This document shows positions 49,866 to 59,111 of a stretch of DNA of 64,000 nucleotides, in pieces. Location: positions 175,275 to 239,274 of the forward strand of contig JAGYJW010000005.1 in NCBI GenBank assembly GCA_018401435.1. Reading direction: 5' to 3'. Position numbers and translations under genes: made by a program. The DNA comes from Deltaproteobacteria bacterium (GTDB lineage: Bacteria > Myxococcota_A > UBA796 > UBA2385). Each line of letters begins with the position of its first letter. Positions within the stretch are counted from its first letter, which is position 1. The notes under the pieces were generated by a model that worked only from the letters and a program-made list of their open reading frames with translations, was not told the DNA's origin and did no database searches.

Positions 49866-50774
49866 TCAGCGCTGGGTGGGCTTCTTGACGACCTGGTCCA
49901 CGAAGTCCATCAGGGCGGGGTCGATGTTCAGGCCGATGGCCTGCTGGGTGTCGCGGTTGAGCACCACCCGGGCCTCGGTGGGCACCTTGGCGGGCATGGA
50001 CCCGGGGGTGGCGCCGGGCTCCATCACGGCGCGCACCTGCTCGGCCGCCAGCCGCCCGATGGCCGCCCGGTCCGGCGCCACGCAGATGAGCGCGCCGGCG
50101 TCTACCAGGGTCTCGGTATAGGACAACACCGGCACCCGGGCGCGGTTGGCCAGGGTGCGCACCAGGTTGAAGTGGCTGGGGGTGATGACCAGCGGGTCGG
50201 GCAGCAGCCAGATGCCGTCCATGTCGCCAGGGTGGCCAGCTGGCGGCGCGTCGCGGCTGCTAGTGACCCGGCGGGCACCACGGTAGCCGGCCTCGCGGGC
50301 GGCCTGGATGGCGCGACCCACCGACGGATCGCTGTTGCTGACCGACAGCAGGATGCCCAGGCGGCGCACATCGGGGGCGAAGACCTGGAACTGGGCGAGG
50401 ACCATCTCGGGGTCCAGCTCCATGCGCACGCCGGTCTCGTTGATGCCGTCCAGGCCGTAGCGTTCGGGCTCGCGCACCATGGCCCAGACCACCGGAATGG
50501 TGCTGGGAAGCTCGCGATCGGCGATCCAGGCGGCCTTGGCCCCCAGCGCCAGCACCGCAGGAGGCGGGTCGTTGGCGAGATCCCGGGCGATGCGGGTGGC
50601 GATGGCCCGGTCGCCCTTGAAGCCGTAGATCTGCACCGGGTGGCCCACCGCTTGGGAGAAGGCCTCGATGGGGGCGTCATAAGCGGGCAGGTCGTCGCTG
50701 CGCAGCACGACCACCGCGTCCCGCGCGGCTGCGGGGCTGAACAGGGCGGCAGCCAGGGACATCAGCGGGATCAT
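49866..50774 (-). CDS. ABC-type substrate-binding protein (TrpX-like family)
   Basis: The 302-residue protein has a short signal (MIPLMSLAAALFSPAAARDA). It then has the alternating alpha/beta pattern of the periplasmic binding family that includes TrpX-like proteins: AVGHPVQIYGFKGDRAIATR, AVLALGAKAAWIADRELP, VVWAMVREPERYG, RRLGILLSVSNSDPSVGR. No permease or ATPase gene is adjacent. Its start overlaps the stop of the kinase gene upstream (ATGA), so the two are co-translated. It could serve as a sensor partner for the kinase or the TonB receptor; this is inference. Confidence 0.8.
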   Translation of the reverse strand: MIPLMSLAAALFSPAAARDAVVVLRSDDLPAYDAPIEAFSQAVGHPVQIYGFKGDRAIATRIARDLANDPPPAVLALGAKAAWIADRELPSTIPVVWAMVREPERYGLDGINETGVRMELDPEMVLAQFQVFAPDVRRLGILLSVSNSDPSVGRAIQAAREAGYRGARRVTSSRDAPPAGHPGDMDGIWLLPDPLVITPSHFNLVRTLANRARVPVLSYTETLVDAGALICVAPDRAAIGRLAAEQVRAVMEPGATPGSMPAKVPTEARVVLNRDTQQAIGLNIDPALMDFVDQVVKKPTQR

Positions 50775-52561
50775 GGGCTCTCGCTCCGAATCATGGTGGG
50801 GCGGCTCTTCTCGATCTGCGCGCTGTGGCTGCGCGTGGTCCCGGTGGCGGGGTCGCGGATGGACACCCGGATCGACCCGACCGGCAGCTTGTAGTTGCGC
50901 AGGGGCGTGATGCCCACCACCCGTCCATCGATGAGCACCTCCTGCCCGTTGGCCGGATGGGTGGTCACGAAGAGGTAGCCGAAGTCTGCGGCGGCGGCCT
51001 CGGGGCCGCGCGGTGCGGCGCAGGCGCGGGCGCGGGGGCGGGGCCGGCGCAGGCGCAGGGCGGGGGCCGGCGCGGGAGCGGGCGAAGGGGCCGGCGCGGG
51101 AGCGGGCGAAGGGGCGGGCGCTGGGGCCGGGGCTGTCCTGGCGGCGCCAGCCGCAGGGCGCCGGGGGCCGGCGCGGGGGCCGAGACCGGGGCGGCCGATG
51201 GCGGGGATCCTCCTCGACAACAGGCCGTACAACTTCATCTTCCACGGGATCCGGGGTGGCGACCGGGGCCGCCCGCGGGGGCCGGGGCTGGAGCCGGGCC
51301 GGGGCCGGAGGGGCTCGACCCCGGCCGCCCGGTCCGAGCGCTCGGGCAAGGCCACGATGAGCACGGTCAGCACCACCGACAGGAAGAGGGCGCCCACGAC
51401 GGCCCCGCCGCTGAGGGCCAGCACCAGGGGCAACCGCGAGGGCTGCGGCTGGGCGATGGACGCGGCCTCGGTGGCGGCGGTGCTGGGCAAGGTGGGCGCC
51501 GAGGGCACCGAGGCGATCTCGACCGTGGGCGGCGGCGGCCCCAGCAGATCCAGGCCCTGCAGGTGCTCGGGCACCTTGTGGGTGCGCCAGGCCTCCAAGC
51601 GCCGGGCGATGGTATCGGCGCTGCCGGGGTCGAGCCGGGTCATATAGACCGCCAGCTCCTTGCGGCTGGCCAGCCCGCCCAAGGGCAGCGCCGCGTCTTC
51701 GAGGGCCGCCCGAAAGGTGCGGGCGTCGTCATAGCGATCCTGGGGCTGCCGGCACAGCGCGCGGTGCTGCACCGCCCGCAGGCGGTCGGGATCGGGGTGG
51801 TCGCCGCAGTCCTCCAAGGCCGGCATGCTGCCGCTCAGGATGCGGTGCATCACCTGCACCTGGTTGAGCCCATAGAAGGGGTGGCGCCCGCTGATCAGCT
51901 CATGCAGCAGCAACCCCACCGCAAAGAGGTCGGCCCGGCCGTCCACCACGGCGTTCTCTTCGATCTGCTCGGGCGCCATATAGGCGAATTTGCCCTTGAT
52001 GGTGTGGACCTCGGTCTGCTGGGGGCGGTTGTCCGACTTGGCCACGCCAAAGTCGATCAGCTTCACCTCGCCCCGCAGGGAGATCATGATGTTGCGCGGG
52101 TTCACGTCTCGGTGAACGACGTTCATGCGGCGCCCATAGGTGTCCACGCGCTGGTGGGCATAGCCCAGGGCCCCCAAGACATCGCAGACGATGCGCAGGG
52201 CGATGCGCTGAGGAATGCGGCTGCCGGACTTGTCGGCGAGGCGGATCAGCCGGTGCAGATCCATCCCGGCCACATACTCCATGGCCAGGTACCACTCCTC
52301 GCCCACCCGCCCGAAATCGTAGACCTGGGCGATGTTCTCGTGCTGAAGCTCCGCGTTGATCCGGGCCTCGTCCTGGAACATGCGCACGAAGGCGAGGTCG
52401 GCCGACAAGCGGCTGCTCATGCGCTTGATGACCAGAAAGCGCACATAGCCGGCATCGTCCACCGACCGCCGGGCGAGGTCGACCTGCGACATGCCCCCCG
52501 CGCCCAAGGGCTCGAGGAGCAGGTAGCCTCCATAAGGCCGCGGATAGGCCGGTTCGCTCAA
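50771..52561 (-). CDS. Membrane Ser/Thr protein kinase with PEGA domain
   Basis: The 596-residue protein has an N-terminal kinase domain: Gly loop PLGAGGMSQV, Lys46, the catalytic loop HRDVNPRNIM with Asp152, DFG at 170-172 and MAPEQIEENAVVDGRADLFA. A membrane helix lies at about 382-405 (LPLVLALSGGAVVGALFLSV). The outer part is a Pro/Ala-rich linker followed by a PEGA-like beta domain, VTTHPANGQEVLIDGRVVG. HRDVNP in place of HRDLKP is common in myxobacterial kinases. The linker between about 51190 and 51300 reads better in another frame (VVRPVVEEDP), so two compensating slips may be present. It is coupled to the binding-protein gene. Confidence 0.9.
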   Translation of the reverse strand: MSEPAYPRPYGGYLLLEPLGAGGMSQVDLARRSVDDAGYVRFLVIKRMSSRLSADLAFVRMFQDEARINAELQHENIAQVYDFGRVGEEWYLAMEYVAGMDLHRLIRLADKSGSRIPQRIALRIVCDVLGALGYAHQRVDTYGRRMNVVHRDVNPRNIMISLRGEVKLIDFGVAKSDNRPQQTEVHTIKGKFAYMAPEQIEENAVVDGRADLFAVGLLLHELISGRHPFYGLNQVQVMHRILSGSMPALEDCGDHPDPDRLRAVQHRALCRQPQDRYDDARTFRAALEDAALPLGGLASRKELAVYMTRLDPGSADTIARRLEAWRTHKVPEHLQGLDLLGPPPPTVEIASVPSAPTLPSTAATEAASIAQPQPSRLPLVLALSGGAVVGALFLSVVLTVLIVALPERSDRAAGVEPLRPRPGSSPGPRGRPRSPPRIPWKMKLYGLLSRRIPAIGRPGLGPRAGPRRPAAGAARTAPAPAPAPSPAPAPAPSPAPAPAPALRLRRPRPRARACAAPRGPEAAAADFGYLFVTTHPANGQEVLIDGRVVGITPLRNYKLPVGSIRVSIRDPATGTTRSHSAQIEKSRPTMIRSESP

Positions 52562-52637
52562 GGGGCTGCTCCATCCCCGGGTGGCGGGTGAATCCTACAC
52601 CCGGGAGCGGCCAACAGCCGATGGACAGGGGTCGCGG

Positions 52638-55058
52638 TCAGTCCCGCCGCCGGCGGAGGGCGGCGGCCAGGCCGATCAAGAAGCCCAGGGCGCCGGTGGC
52701 CGCGCCACCCCCCGAGGCACAGGCGCAGGCCGACACCTTCGGGTCATCGGGCTGGCCCGCGCTCTTGGAGCCGCCGGTGTCAGGCTGGGGGCCCGCGCCA
52801 TCGTCGTCGTCGCCGCCATCGGTCTGGCCGCTGTCAGGGGCGCCGCTGTCGGGGTCGGCGCTGTCACCGGGCTCGACCTCCTCGTCCCAGGGGCCCGTGC
52901 GCACGCCCCAGATCTCGACATCGTCCAGGTTCCAGCCGCAGTAGCGCACGCTGTCGTCGGTGCTGCCCATGGTCCAGCGCACCCAGACCTGGGGCTGGCC
53001 ATCCGCGTGGTCGGCCAGGTCGATCTCGACCGGCACCCAGGCGCCATCGTCCACCTCGCCCAGGTTCTCCCAGACCACCTGCCAGCTGCTGCCATCGGTG
53101 CTGACCGAGACGGTGGCGTGGTCATAGGCGGACTCCTCGACCCCCAACCAACGCTTGAAACGCAGGGTTGTACCGGCCATATTCCGCATGTCGATGGGGG
53201 CAGTGGTCAGGTCCTGCTCGCGCAGGTTGTCGGCATAGTCGCCCGCGAGGTTGTAGCCATAGACGTTGGCGCCGGTCGCACCCGACGAGGGATCGCGGCT
53301 GCCGGTGGATCCGCCGCGGCCTTCGGGGGGGCCCCAGGCCCAGTCGCCCTCGGTCTCCCAGCCGGGGTCCTCGTCCATATTCCAGCTGTAGCGGGCCTCC
53401 TGCTCACCCACAATCAAGCGCACCGGCAGGTTGCGCGGGCTCGACCCGGGGCTGTCATCGCTGAGCGTGACCGTGGCGGTGTGCAGGCCGATGCCCAGGG
53501 CGTTGGCGGCGGCGTTGAAGGCATAGCGGGCGGTGCCGCTGTCTCCGGCCCCCAGGCTGAGGCTGTTGGTGGAGAGCCCCACCCAGGCCTCGCTGGCCTC
53601 CAGGCGCACGGTGCGGCTGGCGTCGTCGCGGTTGCGGAAGCTGAGATCGACATAGCCGGGGATGAAGGGCCCACCTTCGGGACCACTGGCGCGCAGGCCC
53701 TCGGTGGGGCTGACGGTCACCCCGCCGGCCCAGGGCGCCAGCGTGTCTGTGGTGGTCGCGCCGCTATTGCTGCTGTCCAGCCAGTCCACCAGGCTCTCGT
53801 CGGCATCGCCCTGGTCCCAGGCGGTGTAGAGGCGGCCATACCAGTCCGAGCTGTTGTTGCCGCAGGCCGCGTCCCCCCCGGTCAGCACGCCCACGGCGCG
53901 GTGCTCGGGGTTGAAGAGGGGGGAGCCCGAGGAGCCGCCCTCGGTGGTGCCCAGATCCCAGTCGATGATGCGGATGTGGCTGCCATCGCTGCTGGCGCCG
54001 CTCTCGTAGGGCCAGGTGACGCGGGTGGCGTCGTCTTCGAAGCTGATGGCCTTCTCGTCGGTGCCGGGGTGGTGGATGGTCACCGCGGAGCTGGGTGCTG
54101 CATCGCTGCGATCCCAGCCCGCCCAGGACACCTCCCAGGTGGGGTCCGGCGCGTCGTCCAGCTCCACCAGGCACCAGTCGGACTGGCTGGTGCGCATGCG
54201 GAAGGTGGACCCGGTCTGCCACTGGTTGTCCACCCCGCCCGACAGGTCGCCGCAGGCGGGGCTCTGGTAATTCCAGTAGACCACCAGGCTGCTGGCATTG
54301 CTGGAGCGCAGGCCGCAGTGGTTGGCCGTCGCAAAATAGGGGGTCTGGTCGCCGGCGGTGTTGTTGAGCATGAAGCCCGTGCACCAGAACTCGCCCGACA
54401 TGCCGTAGACCGCGACGCTGTGCACCTCTTCCTGCCAGTCGTCGGCCTGGGGGCAGGCCACATCGATATTGCAGGCGCCTTGCAGGGGGCGCCGCTCGCC
54501 GATGGGGGAGAAGCCCACGTGCACCCGGGACAGCAGCAGCCGGGGCATGGGGGCGCCGACGGGCAGAACGACGCTGGCCACCAGCTCATCGCCGCGCTGC
54601 ACCGGGGTCCACAGATCGCCGTGGCGGGTGTCCGCCGCGGTGAGGGGTCGATCGAGGGCTTGCCGGCCATTGGCGGCGTGCAACCACAGCTCTGCGCCAG
54701 CCGGCAGCTCGGCGCGGGAGAAGGCGAGGCTGAGGTTCTCGGCCGTGGGGGCCAGCACCCGAAGCTGCCCCACCCGCCGGCCATCGGGCAGGCTGCGCCA
54801 GGCGGCCCGCGCCGCAAAGTCCACCGAGACCTCGCGGGCCACGGCATAGCGGCTGGCGCCCGCGAAATCGGGCTGCTGCTGGCGCTGGGCCTCGGCCTCT
54901 TGCTGCCCCTTGCGCGACAAGCCCTGCACGCTCACCACCGGCAGGGCGGCGGTGGCGCCGAGATCCCGCAGCCCATCGGGCATGGCCAGGGCCGGGCGCG
55001 CAAGGAAGAGGCTGAGCAGCAGGGCAGGGGACACAGGCACCTCCGACCGTCCGACCAT
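52638..55058 (-). CDS. Large secreted trypsin-fold protease with MYXO-CTERM-like tail
   Basis: The 806-residue protein has a signal peptide (about 1-25) and a beta-rich N-terminal domain. A chymotrypsin-fold protease domain of the lysyl-endopeptidase type follows: YFATANHCGL (His), SQSDWCLVELDD (Asp) and TTEGGSSGSPLFN (Ser). Two beta-sandwich domains come next, the second like a jelly-roll adhesion module (SVSTDGSSWQVVWENLGEVD). An acidic stalk and a classic SACACASGGG motif, a helix and RRRR end complete it. Several Cys could form disulfides. It should be surface-anchored or shed, with specificity for basic residues predicted only by family. Confidence 0.9.
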   Translation of the reverse strand: MVGRSEVPVSPALLLSLFLARPALAMPDGLRDLGATAALPVVSVQGLSRKGQQEAEAQRQQQPDFAGASRYAVAREVSVDFAARAAWRSLPDGRRVGQLRVLAPTAENLSLAFSRAELPAGAELWLHAANGRQALDRPLTAADTRHGDLWTPVQRGDELVASVVLPVGAPMPRLLLSRVHVGFSPIGERRPLQGACNIDVACPQADDWQEEVHSVAVYGMSGEFWCTGFMLNNTAGDQTPYFATANHCGLRSSNASSLVVYWNYQSPACGDLSGGVDNQWQTGSTFRMRTSQSDWCLVELDDAPDPTWEVSWAGWDRSDAAPSSAVTIHHPGTDEKAISFEDDATRVTWPYESGASSDGSHIRIIDWDLGTTEGGSSGSPLFNPEHRAVGVLTGGDAACGNNSSDWYGRLYTAWDQGDADESLVDWLDSSNSGATTTDTLAPWAGGVTVSPTEGLRASGPEGGPFIPGYVDLSFRNRDDASRTVRLEASEAWVGLSTNSLSLGAGDSGTARYAFNAAANALGIGLHTATVTLSDDSPGSSPRNLPVRLIVGEQEARYSWNMDEDPGWETEGDWAWGPPEGRGGSTGSRDPSSGATGANVYGYNLAGDYADNLREQDLTTAPIDMRNMAGTTLRFKRWLGVEESAYDHATVSVSTDGSSWQVVWENLGEVDDGAWVPVEIDLADHADGQPQVWVRWTMGSTDDSVRYCGWNLDDVEIWGVRTGPWDEEVEPGDSADPDSGAPDSGQTDGGDDDDGAGPQPDTGGSKSAGQPDDPKVSACACASGGGAATGALGFLIGLAAALRRRRD

Positions 55059-55088
55059 AGCCCCCCAAAGCAGCGGCCTGCTATGGCT

Positions 55089-56315
55089 TCACGCCTTGCT
55101 GACCGAGCCCCTGCCGGTGTCGCCGTGCTTGAGCAGCTCCCAGCGGGCGACCAGCCCGCGGTGCACCTCGTCGGGCCCGTCCGCCAGGCGCAGGATGCGG
55201 GCCCCGGCGTACATCGCCGCCAGGGGCAGGTCCTCGGACAGGCCCGCGCCCCCATGGATCTGCATGGCCTGATCGATGATGCGACAGGCCAGGTTGGGGG
55301 CCACCACCTTGATGGCCGAGATCTCGGTCATCGCGCCAAAGACCCCCACCGTGTCGATCAGCCGCGCGGCCTTGAGCACCAGCAGGCGGGCCATCTCGAT
55401 GTCGATGCGCGCATTTGCGACGATGTCGCGGTTGCCCCCCAGGTTGATCAGGGGCTTGCCAAAGGCCACCCGATCCTGACCCCGGGTGATGAGCAGGGAC
55501 AAGGCGCGCTCTGACGCCCCGATGCAGCGCATGCAGTGGTGGATGCGCCCGGGGCCCAGGCGGCCCTGGGCGATCTCGAAACCCCGACCGGGCCCGGCGA
55601 TCAGCGCGTCCAGGGGCAGCCGGACATCGGTGAAGCGCACCTGGCCGTGGCCATAAGGCGGATCGGCGTCCCCAAAGACGGTCAACATGCGCTCGACCTT
55701 CACGCCGGGGCTGTCCATGGGCACCAGCACCATGGAGTGGCGGCTGTGGCGGTGGGCGTCGGGGTCGGTCAAGCCCATGAAGATCAGCACCTTGCAGCGG
55801 GGGTGGCCCACCCCGGTGCTCCACCACTTCAGGCCATCCAGCACCACCTCGTCTCCCTCGATGCGGGCGGTGGCGCGCATATTGGTGGCATCGGACGAGG
55901 CCACCTCCGGCTCGGTCATGCAGAAGGCGCTGCGGATCTCGCCGCGCAGCAGGGGGTCCAGCCAGCGCGCCTTCTGGGCCTCGCTGCCATAGCGCTCCAG
56001 CACCTCCATATTGCCGGTGTCGGGCGCGTTGCAGTTGAAGACCTCCGGCGCGATGTGGCTCCAGCCCATCTGCTCGGCCAGGGTGGCGTAGTCGAGCACC
56101 GACAGCCCGCTCACCGAAGGCAGGAAGAGGTTCCAGAGGCCCGCGGCCTGGGCCTTGGCCTTGAGCGCGGCGATCTCGGGCAGCTCCACCCAGGGATCGT
56201 CCAGCCGACGCTGCCGGGCCAGCAGATCGGCCTCCACCGGCAGGATGTGGGTGTCCATGAAGCTGCGCAGCTGGGCCAGCAGCGTCACGGCGCGGGCAGA
56301 GGGGGTGAGGTCCAT
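55089..56315 (-). CDS. Acyl-CoA dehydrogenase family protein
   Basis: The 408-residue flavoenzyme has the acyl-CoA dehydrogenase fold: RSAFCMTEPEVASSDATNMR (FAD and substrate region), KWWSTGVGHPRCKVLIFMG, RFTDVRLPLDALI, RVAFGKPLINLGGNRDIVAN and IHGGAGLSEDLPLAAMYAGA near the end. The length and the KWWSTG segment resemble the long-chain or ACAD10/11-type branch. It oxidises an acyl-CoA to the enoyl-CoA in beta-oxidation. The ATG at 56315 begins the conserved helix MDLTPSARAVTLLAQLRSF. The M15 peptidase gene lies 14 bases upstream on the same strand. Confidence 0.92.
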   Translation of the reverse strand: MDLTPSARAVTLLAQLRSFMDTHILPVEADLLARQRRLDDPWVELPEIAALKAKAQAAGLWNLFLPSVSGLSVLDYATLAEQMGWSHIAPEVFNCNAPDTGNMEVLERYGSEAQKARWLDPLLRGEIRSAFCMTEPEVASSDATNMRATARIEGDEVVLDGLKWWSTGVGHPRCKVLIFMGLTDPDAHRHSRHSMVLVPMDSPGVKVERMLTVFGDADPPYGHGQVRFTDVRLPLDALIAGPGRGFEIAQGRLGPGRIHHCMRCIGASERALSLLITRGQDRVAFGKPLINLGGNRDIVANARIDIEMARLLVLKAARLIDTVGVFGAMTEISAIKVVAPNLACRIIDQAMQIHGGAGLSEDLPLAAMYAGARILRLADGPDEVHRGLVARWELLKHGDTGRGSVSKA

Positions 56316-56329
56316 GGGGGCTCCTGTCT

Positions 56330-56965
56330 TCAGCGGCCGGTGAGGGAGAAGTGCTGGTAGTCCTGGGCGCTCTTCCAGGCCCCTCCCCACTTCCAGCCGA
56401 TGGCCTCAAAGGCCGCCACAGCGGGGCCCTGGGCGGCGATCAGCCCGGGCACGGCGGGGTCGCGGCTGAGGTAGGCGCGCCCGGCCGGCGGGTCCACCTT
56501 GTCTCCGCGAACATAGGGGTTGATCCTTGGGTTCAGGTCGATGGCCAGGCCCAGGCTGTGGTCCGAGAAGCGCGTGCTGCCGGCCACGGGGCGGCAGTTG
56601 AAGGCGCTGGTGATATTGGCCGCCATCAGCGCGTCGTCGTCCCCGCCGAATTCATGGGCGGGCCGGATGGCCTCGATGACGAAGCCCGCGTCAAAGAGCT
56701 GGTCGAAGACGCCGGCCACCGCCGCGGCCTGGTCCGTCGCGACGATCAGCAGGCCCTCGTGCACCGCACCGTCCAGGCCGTGGTGGGGCACCACCAGGGC
56801 CGAGAGGGCGTCCAGGGGCACCGGGCAGCCGGGCTTCCAGGTCACGCCTTCCATCTTTGCGCGCAACGCTGCCGACAGGGGGCTCACCTGGGTGCGGGGC
56901 GGCGGCGCATCGGGGGGGGCGGCAGCCGCCGACAACAGGAAGGCGATCAAGGATGGCAAGCCCAC
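56330..56965 (-). CDS. Exported M15-family peptidase (D-Ala-D-Ala carboxypeptidase/CwlK-like)
   Basis: The 211-residue protein starts at GTG 56965, with GGAGGT five bases upstream, and has a short signal peptide (about 1-16). The zinc site is visible as SDHSLGLAIDLNP (His136, Asp143) and YQHFSL (His205). The family frame NPYV ... GWKWGGAW is intact. Such enzymes cut peptidoglycan stem peptides. The divergent gene at 57057 is 91 bases away. The acyl-CoA dehydrogenase gene follows downstream. No role beyond cell-wall turnover can be inferred. Confidence 0.88.
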   Translation of the reverse strand: MGLPSLIAFLLSAAAAPPDAPPPRTQVSPLSAALRAKMEGVTWKPGCPVPLDALSALVVPHHGLDGAVHEGLLIVATDQAAAVAGVFDQLFDAGFVIEAIRPAHEFGGDDDALMAANITSAFNCRPVAGSTRFSDHSLGLAIDLNPRINPYVRGDKVDPPAGRAYLSRDPAVPGLIAAQGPAVAAFEAIGWKWGGAWKSAQDYQHFSLTGR

Positions 56966-57056
56966 AAGGCACCTCCAGGCGCGGCCACCGTAGCCGATGA
57001 GGCGGACGACCGTGTCCGGGCTAAGACCGTGACGGTCCGATGCAGGAGTGCGGGTC

Positions 57057-58049
57057 ATGGAGGTGCACATCGTCCGGCGCATCGAGGTCGCCGACTGGCC
57101 GACCGGCCGCGCCAGCAAGCTCGCCCTGGAGACCGTGGCCGATGGCCTGGCCCGCGACATCCTGCTGCCGGTCATCGTCGCCCGCGGCAGCAAGCCCGGC
57201 CCGGTGCTGGGCCTCACCGCCGCCCTGCATGGCAACGAACTCAACGGCCTGTCGGTGATCCACCGCCTGCTCCAAGACCTCGACCTGCGCGAGATGGCCG
57301 GCAGCATCGTCGCCATCCCGGTGGTCAACGTGCCCGGCTACCACGCCAACAAGCGCGAGTTCAGCGACGGGATCGACCTCAACCGCGTCTTTCCGGGCAA
57401 AGAGGGCGGCACCCAGAGCCAGGTCTTTTCAGCCCGCTTCACCGACCGGGCGCTGCGGTGCATGACCCACCTCGTGGACCTGCACACCGCCAGCTTCGGC
57501 CGCGAGAACTCCCTCTATGTGCGCGCCGATCTCAACCACCCGGTCGCGCGGGCCATGGCCGAGGCCCAGCAGCCGCAGATCCTGCTGCACAACCGCGGGG
57601 TGGAGGGCACCCTGCGCGACACCGCCATGGACCACGGCATCCCGGCCATCACGGTGGAGGTGGGCAACCCCCAGCGGGTGCAGGACGACCTGGTGCTGTG
57701 GAGCGTCCTGGGCATCGAGCAGGTCATGCACCTGCTGGGCATGATACCGGCGGCCCCGCGGCGTTCCCCGCCCTGGCAGACGGTGCTGTGTGGCCGCAGC
57801 TACTGGCTCTACACCGACCGCGGCGGCTTCTTGGAGATCTTTCCCCAGCTCTGCGACCGGGTGAAGGCCGGCGACCGCGTGGCCCAGGTCCGCGACGTCT
57901 ATGGCCGGGTGATCCGCGACATCTTCACCCCCGAAGCCGGCGTGATCATCGGCCGCAGCACCAACCCGGTGAACCAGACCGGCAGCCGCGTCTTGCACCT
58001 GGGCACCGAAGGCGACCCCCAGCGCGCCCCGACCGCCCCCGACGAGTAG
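57057..58049 (+). CDS. Succinylglutamate desuccinylase/aspartoacylase-family hydrolase
   Basis: The 330-residue zinc hydrolase shows the family ligands His58 and Glu61 (ALHGNELNG) and His143 (DLHTASFG), with GIDLNRVFPG and the catalytic Glu in ITVEVGNP. Its C-terminal part (VKAGDRVAQVRDVYGRVIRD) is a lipoyl-like beta domain typical of AstE/AspA relatives in this subfamily. The ATG at 57057 has GGAG about nine bases upstream; the GTG at 57048 is an alternative. It hydrolyses an amide-linked acyl group of an amino acid or peptide-like compound, but the substrate is not clear. Confidence 0.88.
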   Translation: MEVHIVRRIEVADWPTGRASKLALETVADGLARDILLPVIVARGSKPGPVLGLTAALHGNELNGLSVIHRLLQDLDLREMAGSIVAIPVVNVPGYHANKREFSDGIDLNRVFPGKEGGTQSQVFSARFTDRALRCMTHLVDLHTASFGRENSLYVRADLNHPVARAMAEAQQPQILLHNRGVEGTLRDTAMDHGIPAITVEVGNPQRVQDDLVLWSVLGIEQVMHLLGMIPAAPRRSPPWQTVLCGRSYWLYTDRGGFLEIFPQLCDRVKAGDRVAQVRDVYGRVIRDIFTPEAGVIIGRSTNPVNQTGSRVLHLGTEGDPQRAPTAPDE

Positions 58050-58053
58050 GGGC

Positions 58054-59057
58054 TCAGCCCAAGGCCAGCAGCCGGCGCTCCAGCAGCACATCGTCCAAGG
58101 ACACCGGCCCCAGGTGCGACAGGCCCAGGGCCTCTGCGGCGTCCACCAGGCGCTCGGCCCGACTGGCCCCGGAGTCGGGCTGTCCCGCCAGCAACGCATC
58201 CTCTGGAATAAGCCCCACAAGCTCACTTCCGTCAATATCGGCGCCAGCCTGGCGGGCCAGGCGCCGGACCTCGGCGGTCACCGTGGCGGGGGGGGTGGTG
58301 GTCCAATCCAACAGGTTGGTGGAGACCTGGGAGCGACCGTATTCAGGCAGGGTCCACCCGATGGCGCGCACCCGCGGCAGGCCCTCAGGGGCGCCCTCGC
58401 GAATGCGCGCGGCGATGGCGCGGGCGAGCCCCAGGTCCTCGCGGTTGAGGGTGAGGTTCCAGGCCACCAGCAGCGGCCGGGCCCCCACGACGCTGGCCCC
58501 GGTGCGGGCCACCCGGGGAGAGAATCGGGCGGGCCCGAAGTCCGGCGGCAGGCGCGCCAGCTTGAGGGCAAGGCTTCGGCCTGGCCCCGGCGCAGGCGGG
58601 CGAGGCTGCGGCGGCTGGGATCGCGGGCCGCCGCCTCGTAGAGGTAGACGGGCAGGTCCAGCTCCTCGGCCATGCGGGCGCCCAGGGCCCGCGCGTGGTC
58701 GGCGCAATCCGCCAGGCTGAGGCCCCGCAGGGGCACCAGGGGCACCACGTCGGCCACGCCCAGGCGCGGGTGAACGCCCTGGTGCTGCCGCAGATCGATG
58801 CGGAGCAGGGCCTCCTTCACCCCGCGAAAGGCCGCCTCGACCACGGCCTCGGGCGCTCCGGCCAGGGTCACCACGGTGCGATGGGCCCCCTCGCTGCGGT
58901 CCACATGCAGCACCCGCGCGCCGGGCACCGTGGCCAGCTGCCCGACGATGGCCGCAATCACCGCCGGGTCGCGCCCCTCGGAGAAATTGGGCACACACTC
59001 CACCAGGGGTGGTCCGTCGGGCAGGTGCAGGCGAAAGTCGGTAGATTGGGCGGACAT
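58054..59057 (-). CDS. ftcD: Glutamate formimidoyltransferase-like protein, frameshifted near 58570
   Basis: The N-terminal part in one frame (59057 down to about 58575) reads LVECVPNFSEGRDPAVIAAI, SEGAHRTVVTLAGAP and HPRLGVADVVPLVPLRG, the formiminotransferase pattern. The rest lies in another frame: LALKLARLPPDFGPARFSPR, LLVAWNLTLNREDLGLARAI and RVRAIGWTLPEYGRSQVSTN, down to the stop at 58054. Adding one base near 58570 joins them into a 334-residue protein. The enzyme would transfer the formimino group between glutamate and tetrahydrofolate in histidine breakdown. No cyclodeaminase domain is attached. It is a pseudogene or a sequence error. It converges on the AstE-like gene, with four bases between. 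Confidence 0.8.
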
Positions 59058-59111
59058 GAAGGCTCCCGCAGACGGGGAGCGCTATCCTGACCACCCCCCG
59101 CTGGAGAGCCC

